Shown: positions 59,301 to 63,786 of the stretch, piece by piece
How positions within the stretch are numbered: the first letter of the stretch is position 1
Layout of the letters: every line of letters starts with the position of its first letter
Assembly (NCBI RefSeq): GCF_964340395.1
Contig: NC_135563.1
Coordinates: forward strand, 11,625,651-11,689,650
DNA length: 64,000 bases
Direction: 5' to 3'
Origin: Glandiceps talaboti
Lineage: Eukaryota; Hemichordata; Enteropneusta; Spengelidae
The notes under the pieces: generated by a model
What the model was told of the DNA's origin: nothing
The model's input: the letters and a program-made list of their open reading frames with translations, nothing else
Databases searched by the model: none
Translations under genes and position numbers: made by a program

Positions 59301-59426
59301 ATGTGATTTTCAATTTCAGATCAAGTGCAATATTTTCAGAAACATTCAAAAATTTGTATGTTTACCTTCAGATGCTGATGAAGATGAAGATAACCGAATG
59401 GGGAGTAATTTCCGTCGTTTCCCCAT
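1975..59426 (-). CDS. ABLIM: Actin-binding LIM protein (abLIM / UNC-115 family), spliced gene, 3' end probably outside window
   Basis: Multi-exon gene on the minus strand. Members of this family bind F-actin and link it to signalling and sarcomere or axon-growth machinery in the cytoplasm. Joining the exons described separately gives 691 residues from the start at 49997, 678 from the start at 59426, and 29 more if the cassette exon 28967-29053 is used. Order: charged N-terminal segment (about 34-130), LIM1 136-186, LIM2 195-246, LIM3 263-313, LIM4 322-373, then a Pro/Ser/charged linker. All junctions are GT-AG and every phase agrees. Phrases such as GEVLRVQ, GEFVEGEVVTALG, LLALDKQWH and KHYHPSC are abLIM signatures as I remember them from the vertebrate proteins. 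The C-terminal villin headpiece typical of the family was not found here, so it may lie beyond position 1 or be absent from an isoform that stops at 1975. Confidence 0.93.
3549..3745. repeat. Two-copy tandem duplication, about 100 bp
   Basis: Two diverged copies share ttttccat at the start, gttcataa-atctacaa in the middle and end with gttgccatggtaa (near 3628-3640 and 3731-3743). Confidence 0.65.
3784..3810 (-). CDS. Possible 27-nt microexon in the abLIM linker
   Basis: Acceptor GACATCATCTAG and donor GTGGGT bound 27 nt that fit phase 1 on both sides, with a pyrimidine-rich tract and a CTGAC branch-like motif upstream. It would insert VPLYEPKSA between SMYA and APWYPD. No homologue was recognised. 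Confidence 0.38.
6043..6453 (-). CDS. ABLIM: abLIM exon 12: long charged linker exon
   Basis: Acceptor TGTGTTTCTAG and donor GTAGGT bound 411 nt, phase 1 in and out, and the frame is open throughout. It encodes SYYEIFKKRP, then NELVKMSRFPGG, PKIEREDWPAPPAP, a highly charged helical stretch and SPLGKEILKEKLVEEKQK, ending TRYDTSMYA. Vertebrate abLIM has the same order: a KFSKFP motif, PKIETDHWPGPP, a charged stretch with LGQLILKEE, then SRYDSP. This is strong evidence for orthology beyond the LIM domains. Confidence 0.95.
6454..8358 (-). other. Intron between exons 11 and 12
   Basis: Holds an AC dinucleotide run (7270-7291) and one copy of a dispersed repeat (7560-7945). No coding signal was seen. 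Confidence 0.75.
7560..7945. repeat. Dispersed repeat family R1, copy 1
   Basis: About 400 bp resembles 55265-55640 over its length. Shared blocks include ctgctaatgtgatacagtg against atgctaatgtgatatacat, and ttgtggatgttcattta in both. No terminal repeats or coding frame were seen. Confidence 0.7.
8359..8421 (-). CDS. ABLIM: abLIM exon 11: short linker exon
   Basis: Acceptor GCTCACAACAG and donor GTATAA bound 63 nt, phase 1 in and out, so it could be optional. It encodes EKEFSFSDTPILK followed by TTPPKGRP. A second AG inside the exon (TTTTCCTTCAG) would break the phase, so the upstream acceptor was chosen. Confidence 0.72.
9297..9311 (-). CDS. Possible 15-nt microexon in the abLIM linker
   Basis: Between TTTTCCAAGCCAG and GTAATG lie 15 nt that fit phase 1 on both sides and would add DYIYS after FHRP. 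Vertebrate linkers read FHRPD at this point, which is suggestive. The donor is weak and so short a match can arise by chance. Confidence 0.22.
9535..9960. repeat. Compound minisatellite (about 20-bp units in 82-83-bp blocks)
   Basis: Units such as gagcccatttcatacccac alternate with tatgcatttcacagccatt. The larger block recurs near 9653, 9735, 9817 and 9899. Frames open through it because the repeats lack stops; that is not evidence of a gene. Confidence 0.85.
10427..10628 (-). CDS. ABLIM: abLIM exon 10: Ser/Pro-rich linker
   Basis: Acceptor TATTTTGACAG and donor GTAAGG bound 202 nt, phase 0 in and phase 1 out. It encodes a Ser/Thr/Pro/Tyr-rich stretch with several SP and TP sites (likely phosphorylation targets, by inference) and YVYPRTPTSPEPP, ending QNFHRP. 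The FHRP end matches the QHFHRPD stretch of vertebrate abLIM linkers as I remember it. Confidence 0.88.
10629..11924 (-). other. Intron between exons 9 and 10
   Basis: A/T-rich with short simple repeats (AAATC units near 11138-11160). Nothing else was recognised. Confidence 0.65.
11925..11996 (-). CDS. ABLIM: abLIM exon 9, probably a cassette: linker segment
   Basis: Acceptor CATCCTCTTTACAG and weak donor GTTGGT bound 72 nt (24 codons), phase 0 in and out, so it can be skipped without a frameshift. It encodes YFTFSPTSIKENAK followed by QFDYSRHSRK. YSRHS also occurs in the vertebrate abLIM linker, but the similarity is short. The strong acceptor and the phase fit on both sides support it; the donor is the weak point. 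Confidence 0.6.
13060..13145. repeat. Repeat R2 copy 1, carrying a CTCF-like motif
   Basis: Shares attctttttacaa, then gagcactataccaatagc and ccaccactagagggc with 14145-14235 (attctttttacaa, gagcattatactaatagc, ccaccagagggc). Two diverged copies lie about 1.1 kb apart in the same orientation. Confidence 0.65.
13116..13129 (+). promoter_or_regulatory. CTCF-like motif CCACTAGAGGGCAC
   Basis: Matches the bilaterian CTCF core (CCASYAGRKGGC) on the plus strand. Binding is inferred, and the motif lies in a repeat. Confidence 0.45.
13856..13911 (-). CDS. ABLIM: abLIM exon 8: end of LIM4
   Basis: Acceptor GTCCTGACAG and donor GTAAAA bound 56 nt, phase 1 in and phase 0 out. It encodes GSTIWHPDCRNALNGVDPK. 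WHPDC supplies the last two zinc ligands (H-x2-C), 18 residues after CGRC, as in vertebrate LIM4. The linker region starts immediately after. Confidence 0.93.
14145..14235. repeat. Repeat R2 copy 2, carrying a CTCF-like motif
   Basis: Homologous to 13060-13145 over about 85 bp with scattered substitutions, including a longer T run. The boundaries are approximate. Confidence 0.65.
14208..14222 (+). promoter_or_regulatory. CTCF-like motif CCACCAGAGGGCGCT
   Basis: Perfect match to the vertebrate CTCF core on the plus strand. It occurs within repeat R2. Confidence 0.5.
14861..15008. mobile_element. Foldback (MITE-like) element family F1, copy A
   Basis: Begins cctaatatttttcttcatgc and ends ggctgaatgaagacaacaa, with inner arms cttgtgacgtaaagg and ccccttatgtcactc that pair in inverted order. 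The same arm order recurs at 26226-26370 and 56407-56550. Confidence 0.6.
15079..15166 (-). CDS. ABLIM: abLIM exon 7: core of LIM4
   Basis: Acceptor CTTTTTGTAG and donor GTACAT bound 88 nt, phase 0 in and phase 1 out. It encodes AGEKHYHPSCSKCGRC and EGDEMLLQ, giving H-x2-C and C-x2-C ligands. It is very close to vertebrate abLIM LIM4 (AGDKHYHPSCARC as I recall it). An 8.2-kb intron separates it from exon 6. Confidence 0.95.
15470..15850. repeat. Composite repeat with gtgtgccctctaagcca units
   Basis: Two related units occur near 15497 (gtgtgctttctaagaca) and 15578 (gtgtgccctctaagcca), each followed by a tg-rich cacca block. The phrase acagagcttcc recurs near 15469 and 15763, and acacccatg near 15362 and 15803. 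Probably an old interspersed element. Confidence 0.45.
15949..16410. repeat. Two-copy tandem duplication, period about 239 bp
   Basis: Copies start at 15949 and 16188 with ttggaataatg and share gtccctatgcaacctaactg, ggtggaacaaaattctag and ttgaaattatgtttcttgac. Small indels are confined mainly to A-runs. Confidence 0.9.
16970..17155. repeat. Two-copy tandem duplication, period about 140 bp
   Basis: The string gtgggcagtcaattttcaa occurs twice (about 16980 and 17120), each preceded by a related cttgaaa-tatt-ccag block. Confidence 0.65.
18479..18556. mobile_element. Foldback element family F1, right half only
   Basis: Reads gactcgtagtgacaaggtcc, then cacttgtatttttcaaggct and gaatagggaataa, matching the right arm of family F1. 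The left arm is missing or decayed. Confidence 0.5.
20410..20790. repeat. Diverged tandem duplication, about 150-180-bp units
   Basis: Phrases recur in order: gatgatacatccttgaacctg, then gatggaatatcgttcaacctg, then gctgaaatatccttgatg, each followed by gaatcat and 'gactc' blocks where present. Confidence 0.5.
22145..22490. repeat. Three-copy tandem repeat, about 130 bp
   Basis: Each unit contains a variant of gtgctaacacagggctggca, ccagtatgtcttagcaac and gggttaatgcc. Divergence between copies is moderate. Confidence 0.8.
23077..23335. repeat. Tandem array containing copies of the exon 6 donor
   Basis: Four units of 64-67 bp (starts near 23077, 23141, 23208 and 23273). The last overlaps the end of exon 6. 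The older copies carry CAG|GTTAAT at 23254/23253 and 23189/23188, and AA|GTTAGT near 23122, in place of the true CAG|GTCAGT at 23321. Confidence 0.85.
23321..23414 (-). CDS. ABLIM: abLIM exon 6: end of LIM3, start of LIM4
   Basis: Acceptor GATTGCAG and donor GTCAGT bound 94 nt, phase 2 in and phase 0 out. It encodes RDGVPYCERD, closing LIM3 with C-x2-D, then YQSLFGIKCATCDGF, which opens LIM4. The last 15 or so bases of the exon and its donor are copied several times in tandem downstream in the intron (23077-23335). Confidence 0.93.
23415..24748 (-). other. Intron between exons 5 and 6
   Basis: A/T-rich; no repeat or coding element stood out. Confidence 0.75.
24749..24875 (-). CDS. ABLIM: abLIM exon 5: most of LIM3
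   Basis: Acceptor TTATTTCAG and donor GTTTGT bound 127 nt, phase 1 in and phase 2 out. It encodes CAGCNKEISDGQ, LLALDKQWHIW and CFKCNKCKQVLVGEYMG, giving ligands C-x2-C, H-x2-C and C-x2-C. The LLALDKQWH string is diagnostic for abLIM LIM3. The donor lacks the usual +3 purine and +4 A but is the only frame-compatible site. Confidence 0.95.
26226..26370. mobile_element. Foldback element family F1, copy B
   Basis: Begins atttcccaatatttttcttt, ends ggctgaataaagaaaaata, and has a central perfect hairpin CACTACGAGT / ACTCGTAGTG around a 6-bp loop. It is the clearest member of the family. Confidence 0.65.
26464..26590. repeat. Dispersed repeat R3, copy 1
   Basis: Shares accaggtttgagttc, a caat-gcaagt block and aagtagaa with 51758-51890 in the same order. 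It contains a GGTTTGAGTTC string resembling a pol III B box, so a SINE origin is possible. Confidence 0.45.
26639..26748 (-). CDS. ABLIM: abLIM exon 4B: second finger of LIM2
   Basis: Acceptor ATTTGACAG and donor GTATGT bound 110 nt, phase 2 in and phase 1 out. It encodes KPFPPGNRVTFNGHE and then the zinc ligands CENC, spaced 18 residues from CSQC of exon 3. This is the canonical abLIM LIM2 ending (PFPPGDRVTFNG in the vertebrate proteins). A basic, proline-rich inter-LIM linker follows (TPKNRTKSPPPSAP). Confidence 0.95.
26976..27364. mobile_element. Non-autonomous element with terminal inverted repeats
   Basis: The left end reads aaggcctaaaatataaaatt then gtgtggttccg. The right end, reverse-complemented, reads TTAGGCCTAAAAAAAATTG then TTTGGTTCCG. 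Inside each end is a direct aggtggggttg. An 85-codon frame on the minus strand (26984-27241, motifs SDEKKPITQRPYGKQW and PELNTNKKKK) spans most of the interior, but no transposase motif is visible. Confidence 0.65.
28683..28930. repeat. Two-copy tandem duplication, about 130 bp
   Basis: Copies share gggagattaattga, gttcaaaggtca, tgttggg-tttagggaggag and tcttgtcaac. The array ends about 37 bp from the exon 4A donor. Confidence 0.85.
28967..29053 (-). CDS. ABLIM: Candidate cassette exon 4A: extra zinc-finger module for LIM2
   Basis: Acceptor CCCCATGACAG and a weak donor GTTGGT bound 87 nt, phase 2 in and phase 2 out, so inclusion adds 29 codons without a frameshift. It reads GMAFKSGDKVAYDGYK, then CLCINC, IKW and CTKC. 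The first part is a homologue of the finger half encoded by the next exon (9 of 22 aligned positions identical, including the CxxC ligands). Splicing from here straight to 24875 would cause an early stop, so it must be followed by exon 26639-26748. The alternative is readthrough past the weak donor to a stop at 28861, giving a truncated protein. Confidence 0.7.
29395..29515. repeat. A/T-rich ATAAA/TAAAT simple repeat
   Basis: Irregular units of aataaata and attaaata. Confidence 0.7.
30455..30715. repeat. (CATA)n / (GTAC)n microsatellite
   Basis: Tetranucleotide array with embedded acgtacgt blocks. Open frames on both strands (MYVC and HTYI repeats) are artefacts of the unit. Confidence 0.97.
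32170..32353 (-). CDS. ABLIM: abLIM exon 3: rest of LIM1 and first finger of LIM2
   Basis: Acceptor TTTCTTTCAG and donor GTAAGT bound 184 nt, phase 1 in and phase 2 out. The exon completes LIM1 with VCNTTLAHGGFF and YYCASD, the last ligands being C-x2-D. It then encodes LIM2 from CKACGEFVEG through HQHCFVCSQC, giving C-x2-C, H-x2-C and the C-x2-C that opens the second finger. It matches the abLIM LIM1/LIM2 linker DYQ.LFGTKC closely. The acceptor region is duplicated in the intron just upstream. Confidence 0.95.
32346..32455. repeat. Tandem duplication that copies the exon 3 acceptor
   Basis: Two units of about 56 bp, each with ttacaaactgaaagaaaa and an agagaataaag block. On the minus strand each unit ends TTTCTTTCAG|TTTGTAA, with acceptor positions 32354/32353 and 32410/32409. 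Confidence 0.8.
35279..35376. repeat. (TATC)n microsatellite
   Basis: About 24 units of ctat/tatc with two tagc interruptions. Confidence 0.97.
36069..36084 (+). promoter_or_regulatory. CTCF-like motif CCAATAGGTGGCGCTG
   Basis: One mismatch to the CTCF core (CCASYAGRKGGCGCTG) on the plus strand. The flank GTTCAA is shared, in reverse complement, with the motif at 63787. Confidence 0.4.
36482..36676. mobile_element. Long inverted repeat (foldback / MITE-like)
   Basis: Arms of about 80 bp: left includes aatatccttgtactgttggc and catagggctaatcattt; right includes gaaatgattagccctatg and cagtacaaggatatt. A second perfect stem, GCGATGCC / GGCATCGC, sits near the centre (36581-36600). Confidence 0.8.
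37455..37740. repeat. Repeat family R4, tandem units
   Basis: Three units contain taggtaaaatctac (near 37476, 37551 and 37626), followed by a block with gtatgggaaattatgcca. The whole resembles a single-unit copy at 62351-62510. Confidence 0.8.
40298..40687 (-). CDS. ABLIM: abLIM exon 2: Lys/Glu-rich segment plus first half of LIM1
   Basis: Acceptor TTTTTACAG lies just above 40687 and donor GTGAGT just below 40298; the exon is 390 nt, phase 1 in and phase 1 out. The first 100 or so residues are almost entirely Lys, Glu, Arg, Asp and Ser. They begin with near-perfect KDKESR hexads and continue as alternating KKE blocks that could form a solvent-exposed single helix or stay disordered. The final 28 residues begin CTKCNKPC and end HVKCFFCK, which supplies the C-x2-C and H-x2-C-x2-C zinc ligands of LIM1. 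Vertebrate abLIM proteins, as I know them, have no such long charged run before LIM1. Confidence 0.92.
40588..40680 (-). repeat. ABLIM: 18-bp coding repeat (KDKESR hexads) within exon 2
   Basis: About five tandem 18-bp units (plus-strand core ttccttatctttcc and variants) encode KDKESR or close variants. The frame is preserved because the unit is six codons, so copy number can change without breaking the protein. Confidence 0.8.
40810..40824 (-). promoter_or_regulatory. CTCF-like motif CCACTAGAGGGCGCT
   Basis: Perfect CTCF core on the minus strand (agcgccctctagtgg on plus), about 120 bp upstream of exon 2. Flanks gaac and tga are shared with 63787. Confidence 0.5.
41068..41270. repeat. Tandem repeat, about 55-62-bp units, with a palindrome
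   Basis: Units contain gccattttccacaaagtgct and cagtttcacactcagttt. The last unit includes the palindrome aagtgcttgatcaagcactt. Confidence 0.85.
41580..42045 (-). pseudogene. Degenerate coding-like stretch, unidentified
   Basis: Reading the minus strand in one frame from about 42045 to a TGA at 41580 gives a protein-like sequence interrupted by only two stops. It includes LVLVGALKWPFPV, a stop, then ARVRRLSQTLHNFKGICEKL. Further on come VFSDCRSLDSFRGMKLIDF and ARVERLLQLFTNCKLLFKEI. The two ARV-RL segments align with each other, suggesting a repeated domain. I do not recognise the family. It may be a decayed insertion rather than an abLIM exon. Confidence 0.35.
43914..44242. repeat. (CA)n / (CATA)n microsatellite
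   Basis: Mixed dinucleotide and tetranucleotide array. The open frames on both strands are artefacts. Confidence 0.97.
45416..45635. repeat. Two-copy tandem duplication, about 110-120 bp
   Basis: Copies share caaaaca-tttgaca, gactaaatcc and cttaaaactgtgct, each followed by taactggggt. Confidence 0.8.
46485..46980. repeat. Repeat family R5 with local duplication
   Basis: The block gtctagttcctatacagtat followed by tggcatcc occurs twice (46485 and 46840). The part from 46660 resembles 58095-58350 (gtaatcaagatag, a gccacc block and caacatgtcac in order). Confidence 0.65.
47527..47605. mobile_element. Foldback element family F1, left half only
   Basis: Reads cccaatatttttcaaattaa, then gaggaaaatacaagtgg and gtccttgtcactatgagtca, matching the left arm of F1 copies. 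Confidence 0.5.
48546..48696. mobile_element. 151-bp element with perfect 23-bp terminal inverted repeats
   Basis: Left end tagacaggtacgaaagtctg (then tta) and right end its exact reverse complement (taa then cagactttcgtacctgtcta). The trinucleotide gag lies directly on both sides (48543-48545 and 48697-48699) and could be a target duplication. It is non-coding. Confidence 0.85.
48700..48829. mobile_element. Truncated second copy of the same element
   Basis: Identical by eye to 48546-48675, but the right inverted repeat is missing and the sequence continues cccggaaggtg. The copies are spaced exactly 154 bp apart, which implies a very recent event or an assembly artefact. Confidence 0.85.
49898..49997 (-). 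CDS. ABLIM: Alternative first coding exon 1b of abLIM
   Basis: It starts at ATG in the context GACCATGT with an in-frame TAG two codons upstream, which fixes the start if this is a first exon. It encodes 33 residues beginning MFRHRVRFRRDF, an arginine-rich amphipathic-looking start, followed by an acidic/polar part ending NDFTYSK. It ends AAGG before donor GTAAGA, in phase 1, and joins exon 40298-40687 to make a glycine codon at the junction. No signal peptide is visible, as expected for a cytoplasmic protein. Confidence 0.75.
51080..51130 (-). promoter_or_regulatory. Possible promoter region upstream of exon 1b
   Basis: The minus strand carries GCCAAT (plus-strand attggc, 51124-51129) followed by an ATAATATA-like box near 51108-51115. 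The stretch 50700-51130 has more CpG than the surrounding introns. This would imply a leader of about 1 kb, or a spliced leader, before the ATG at 49997. It is inferred from motifs only. Confidence 0.25.
51758..51890. repeat. Dispersed repeat R3, copy 2
   Basis: Resembles 26464-26590: ataccaggtttgaattc, a caat-gcaagt block, then aagtagaa. Roughly two thirds or more of positions agree by eye. Confidence 0.45.
54553..54830. repeat. Two- to three-copy A/T-rich tandem repeat, about 130 bp
   Basis: Units contain gtaacagct, an agctaaact-like block, aaaatatttcat and acatataaaatattt followed by atctcaaaac. Confidence 0.75.
55265..55640. repeat. Dispersed repeat family R1, copy 2
   Basis: Same order of blocks as 7560-7945, in the same orientation, ending ttgtggatgttcatttatgg before a G-rich tail. 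Confidence 0.7.
56407..56550. mobile_element. Foldback element family F1, copy C
   Basis: Begins tccaatatttttttttcatt then cagctggaaaata, and ends cctgaatggagaaaaatatt. The arms cttgtgacctaaggg and tccccttagctca pair in inverted order. Confidence 0.65.
58095..58350. repeat. Repeat family R5, second location
   Basis: Shares, in order, gcagtacctctgttgtg, gtaatcaagatag, accaccctgctg-gagtac and caacatgtcac with 46660-46980. Confidence 0.5.
59366..59426 (-). CDS. ABLIM: Alternative first coding exon 1a of abLIM
   Basis: The sequence around the start is AACCATGG, a very good animal initiation context. The exon reads 20 codons, basic at first (MGKRRK) and then serine-rich (LSSSSSAS), and ends GAAG followed by donor GTAAAC. 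It therefore ends in phase 1, the phase required by the acceptor of exon 40298-40687. It lies 9.4 kb upstream of the other first exon, so it would give a separate promoter and N-terminus. Assignment rests on start context, donor and phase only; the peptide is too short for homology. Confidence 0.6.
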
Positions 59427-59480
59427 GGTTGTTGTTTTTCTTACATCAGCTAGACACCACCCAGCCTACATGTATTCTGT

Positions 59481-59490
59481 CTATATAAAT
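59481..59490 (-). promoter_or_regulatory. Possible TATA box for exon 1a
   Basis: On the minus strand the bases read TTTATATAGA, about 55-60 bp upstream of the exon 1a start codon. A start site roughly 30 bp downstream would leave a leader of about 30 nt. The motif is common by chance in AT-rich DNA, so this is a weak call. Confidence 0.25.
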
Positions 59491-60293
59491 CCACCACACC
59501 ACTTGCACACTCACTGTTACTGTAGTCGACCTCTCACTTCTGGAGCTACATACGATTCTATTCTATCAAGGCCTGGTATTGGGGCCATACTACTGTTACG
59601 AGTGGGTGGGATGGGTGAGTGCCTCTCACTTTCAGGCTTTCAAACTTTATCACGTCACTTGCCAAAGAATTTGGAATACACATGCTAGCCTACCCAGCTA
59701 AAAATGGTTCGGCTCGGCTATTTCATTTGTCCTCTCACAAACTCACACAAAACTATTCTGTCCCACTTCACTATCTGAGGATGGGACTTGAAATGAGTTC
59801 GGCCATATAACCAGTATGTATCTATTATATTGGTGTGGTAGATTTGCATAATGTACATGTGTCTGTGTATTCTTGTATGACAGTAGTGTTCTCAATATAG
59901 AAGTGACAGTCATGCTGGATGCTGGTAGCAAAGTATTGCCACAGTTCACACAACCCTGCCTATCCAAGCTACTAAACCTATAGAACAAAAAGTCACACAG
60001 CAGTGAGTCACTTGTTTATTTGTTGTTGTTGTTTTTTTTTTACATCTATTTGTATGGGTTGATAGCTGTTTACCAGTCACTGTGTCGCCATTGGAGTCAA
60101 AGGGAGGGATTAAATTCACACACAACATGTTGCTGCAGTTATATTGTTGAAATTATATACTACTGCATTCCTTGGGAAAGATGTACATTTATATTGGATA
60201 GACCACTGCTGGGAGATAACCAACTTCCGTTCAAGTGTCCAATAATACATGCACTCCCTACTGTATGGGTATATGCTGACTATGACCAGGGAA

Positions 60294-60330
60294 GGGGGTG
60301 GGGGTGGGGGTGGGGGTGGGGGTAGGGGGT
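60294..60330. repeat. (GGGGGT)n G-rich repeat
   Basis: About five hexamer units on the plus strand. Spacing of the G runs would permit a G-quadruplex. Confidence 0.9.
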
Positions 60331-60548
60331 TATTCCATTATTCAAACCAATATTCTTTTCCAAATTCTGAACTGTAGCAAAATTATATCCACAATCAAAA
60401 CAAAAATTAATTTGAGTTGTGGTTTTCACATAATTTTTGGTGACAAATATATTGCATGGTGGTTATTGCACTCAATTACAACAAAATCACAATGTCCTTG
60501 TCTTGTAGACTCTGCACATAATAGCACAATACTAGTCTAAGATCAGAT

Positions 60549-60550
<2 letters not shown>

Positions 60551-60583
<33 letters not shown>

Positions 60584-60597
60584 AACAACAACAACAA
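60551..60597. repeat. (CAA)n microsatellite
   Basis: About 15 units with one AAT interruption. Confidence 0.95.
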
Positions 60598-61700
60598 TTA
60601 CTGACTACATACATGTACACAACACAAACTGAAGAAAAATTACCCTCTATTCCTTTCTCATATTATATAAGTTTTATAGATATCAATATAATATTGTTTC
60701 TATGAATGCCACTGAGTCACTGTTTTCATGGCACAGAGATTTGGCTATTTGACTTGAAAGTCAATACTGTCAAGCCAGTATGTCGAGTCAGATAGTCGAC
60801 TTACAAACAAAATGTAGGCTACCGTTTTCATTCCTGGGACAACAATTTATGTTTTAAAGAGCTTAAACTCTCTTGTTTCGATCTGGGTTTTAAAACCATA
60901 CCACTAACACTGCAGCATCATAAGCATATGTACTGTAATGTATGACCCTTCGTACGGGGACAAGTCATGTGACAGCTGTGACCTTTCACTGAGCTGGGTC
61001 ATCGGGGCGCTGGCTACCTATTCATAGGGGAAAGCAGTACCTTTTAATATCTACTGATTGCCTACAAACACAATTATTCATTTGTATCTTGGGTATGTTT
61101 CTCTCTCTGCTTTCTTTTCTTTTAATCTGCACTACATAGTAGTGATATGCATAATGTGTACAGATGCAGATACAATATACTGAAATAGACAGTGTCTGAA
61201 TCATAATTATTCTACTAACTGTAAACACATGCTAATTAATTTATGCACTTTATCAATTTCAATGTTACAACAATTTAAAATTGACCTCCACTTAAATGAA
61301 AATATAGATGTGTGAGTAATTAATACACATACATGTACATAACAAGATATTTTTGTCTTAATATGCAACATATTGTTATCTGGAGTGTACTAGCACATCT
61401 GACATCTGGTGAAGTACTTAACAGGGGCAATAGTGTACTTTTTGGTTGTTTACTTTGCAGTTTTGTTGTTATTTTTGTAATCTACAGCTGTTTAGGTACA
61501 TATGGTTGGATGAAGGGTTCTAATAACATCACAGAATACAGGTATACATCACAGTATAGCCTAGTAGTCTCTTGTTACCTACCGACGATAGACGCTCACC
61601 GCTGGGGGGGGGGGGGGCTCTACCTACAAGACCTCCCAAGTAAGAGTTTGGGGAAACAAGATTCAAATTCGCGCACGCAGGAAGTAGCTTCTAGAGCAGT

Positions 61701-61806
61701 CCAACCTCACAGGCTAAACGATTTGGGTACTTTTGCAATAAGTTATCCAATACTTCACATCCAACCTTGCAGGCTAAATGATTTGGGTACTTTTGCAACA
61801 AGTTAT
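61701..61806. repeat. Two-copy 60-bp tandem repeat
   Basis: ccaacctcacaggctaaacg at 61701 and ccaaccttgcaggctaaatg at 61761, both followed by atttgggtacttttgcaa. Confidence 0.9.
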
Positions 61807-61931
61807 CACTTCCCAAGCGAGTGATACATTTTAATTACAACAAACAGGCCTCATACATTGTACGCCCATTTTTTTTGACTTGGAAGAAATGTAGTGTGAC
61901 TTCCAGAGCAGGGGTAGTTGAAACATGGTTT

Positions 61932-62180
61932 CCCCAGACTCTCATTGGGGTGATCTCGAAAAAGAGCCCCAAGCAGTGAGAGTCTGGGTAATCAAGACGA
62001 AGTATAGCCAGGACTCTGTCGGAGCCCCAAGCAGTGAGAGTCTGGGTAATCAAGACTAAGTAGAACTTACAAGAGCCCCAAGCAGTGAGAGTCTGGGTAA
62101 TCAAGACTAAGTAGAACTTAGAAGAGCCCCAAGCAGTGAGAGTCTGGGTAATCAAGACTAAGTAAAGCCAGGACTCCACT
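61932..62180. repeat. Minisatellite, 51-58-bp units, four copies
   Basis: gagccccaagcagtgagagt starts at 61964, 62022, 62073 and 62124. A partial inverted copy (ccccagactctcattgggg) lies just before at 61932. The minus-strand frame with repeated LVLITQTLTAWGS is a by-product of the 51-bp (17-codon) unit. Confidence 0.93.
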
Positions 62181-62350
62181 CCATCGACTCATATTCTGCA
62201 TGTATGCATACACCTGCAATCACATCACTAAAAAAATCAAATTTTTGCATCAAAATGAGACTGCATAATGTTTTGAAATATTATTACTACTTAACTATGG
62301 GAATGTGGTAGTTAATATAACTATATTCTATCATTTTTTTAAAATGGTTC

Positions 62351-62510
62351 AGTGTTTTTGTTAAGGGCAATAAGCAGGTAAAATCTACTTGAGTTCCCCT
62401 GTCATTTTACAGGGGTTCTCCACTATCATAACGGTATAATGTATGGGAAACTATGCCAGTTTTACCATATTTCCCGTTTCTGTTAGTGTTACCGGGGGGT
62501 TCCCCAATCT
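62351..62510. repeat. Repeat family R4, single-unit copy
   Basis: Shares cagtgtttttgttaaggg, caggtaaaatctac and gtatgggaaactatgcca with 37455-37740. Confidence 0.75.
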
Positions 62511-63786
62511 TAGCAAAAATACCACTGATTTCCACCGGTCGGCTTAAAAGAGCATAATTTAAGGTAGTCTAGATATGGTGGTCAGAGTGCAGTCTACTTG
62601 CCCTGTGGACTATACTGATGATTTTAAGTCATGGCCAAGGATGCCTATGTACATGCAAAGGGATAAATTTCTGAAGCTTCATATATTTGGTATGATATTG
62701 ACAGCTGGGAAATATGGCCATATTCTGAAATCAAAAAGATAACAGATTCATGGTTTGGCCACTAGGAGTGCTGTTTGCAAGATGCTTTGTAGCTGGAATA
62801 AAGGGCCAGAATAGCTTAGTAGTGAAGCATAACGACGACATACACAAATTTACAACCTTTTCTGTGTTGTTCTCACAATACTATTTCATTATTAGCGACT
62901 ACCAATAATCAAAACATACCTAACCACTGTAGTGTAGAGGCATTGGGTTTGAATACAGACTATGAAGATCTCATTACCCTCGTAAAGAGATATTCAGACT
63001 CCAACCCAGTGGATGGCCTTTAACTAAGCAGTGGCCTTTAAACTTAACTAACCACTGCTGTGATGCTGTGATGCTCTTTAAAGTTTTAAGAATACATGTA
63101 GGGCGTTTTTTTCCACACATTTTCTTCTCAGCTTCTTGCAAATCAAATTTAAGCCCTCACTTCCCCATATTTTGGTTGTTCCTTTTGATTACCTTAACAT
63201 TACAACTGGCATAACTTTGGTAACTGGAATGTGCTGTTTGTGTATACAGGTCTATTGTAAACAAGACATTTTTTCTGACATACTCAATTTTATTTTTCCA
63301 GCAATCGGACACATGATAGGTGCATACAATTCAATTTATTCATTACTACTGTACAGGGGTAATTACTTCTGGGGTAGGTAAACAGTGCCACCAATGGCAG
63401 TACCAAGAAATCTACATGAATACATGCCATGGCTTTAGGTGAAAATATCTTTTTACAAAACCGTAGCACTGACATTTTGCAGTTAATGCCTGGAAATGAG
63501 GAACTGAATTTGCTATATCAATTGGATTCACGTGAATTTATGCCATTACTTCTACAATACAAACTAAGAAAATTCAATAATGAGCTAACACTCGAAACTT
63601 CAATATCGTAATGCGCCAAAACTTACATACAATTGTGTGCCAAATATTCCTGCAATTTTGTTTTAGGTTATTTTTGGCAGTTTTTAAACATTCCTGATTA
63701 TAAAAGTAAGTCAATATTCAAATTCCCACTTGTCCTCATTTATTATCAAGACAGTCTGGCATTTGCTACTGTCACATTTTTTGAAC

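Larger units (their letters stand above)
49998..59365 (-). other. Leader/promoter of exon 1b and intron 1 of the long form
   Basis: 50000-51130 is probably leader and promoter for exon 1b. The remainder is intron for transcripts starting at exon 1a. It holds repeat copies R3, R1, F1 and R5 (51758, 55265, 56407, 58095), a tandem repeat (54553-54830) and a G run (55711-55720). No other exon was seen. Confidence 0.6.

Noticed and set aside
61835-62179. 114-codon minus-strand frame with repeated LVLITQTLTAWGS
   Set aside because: The period is a 51-bp minisatellite (17 codons), so the frame stays open by unit length; flanks are not coding-like.
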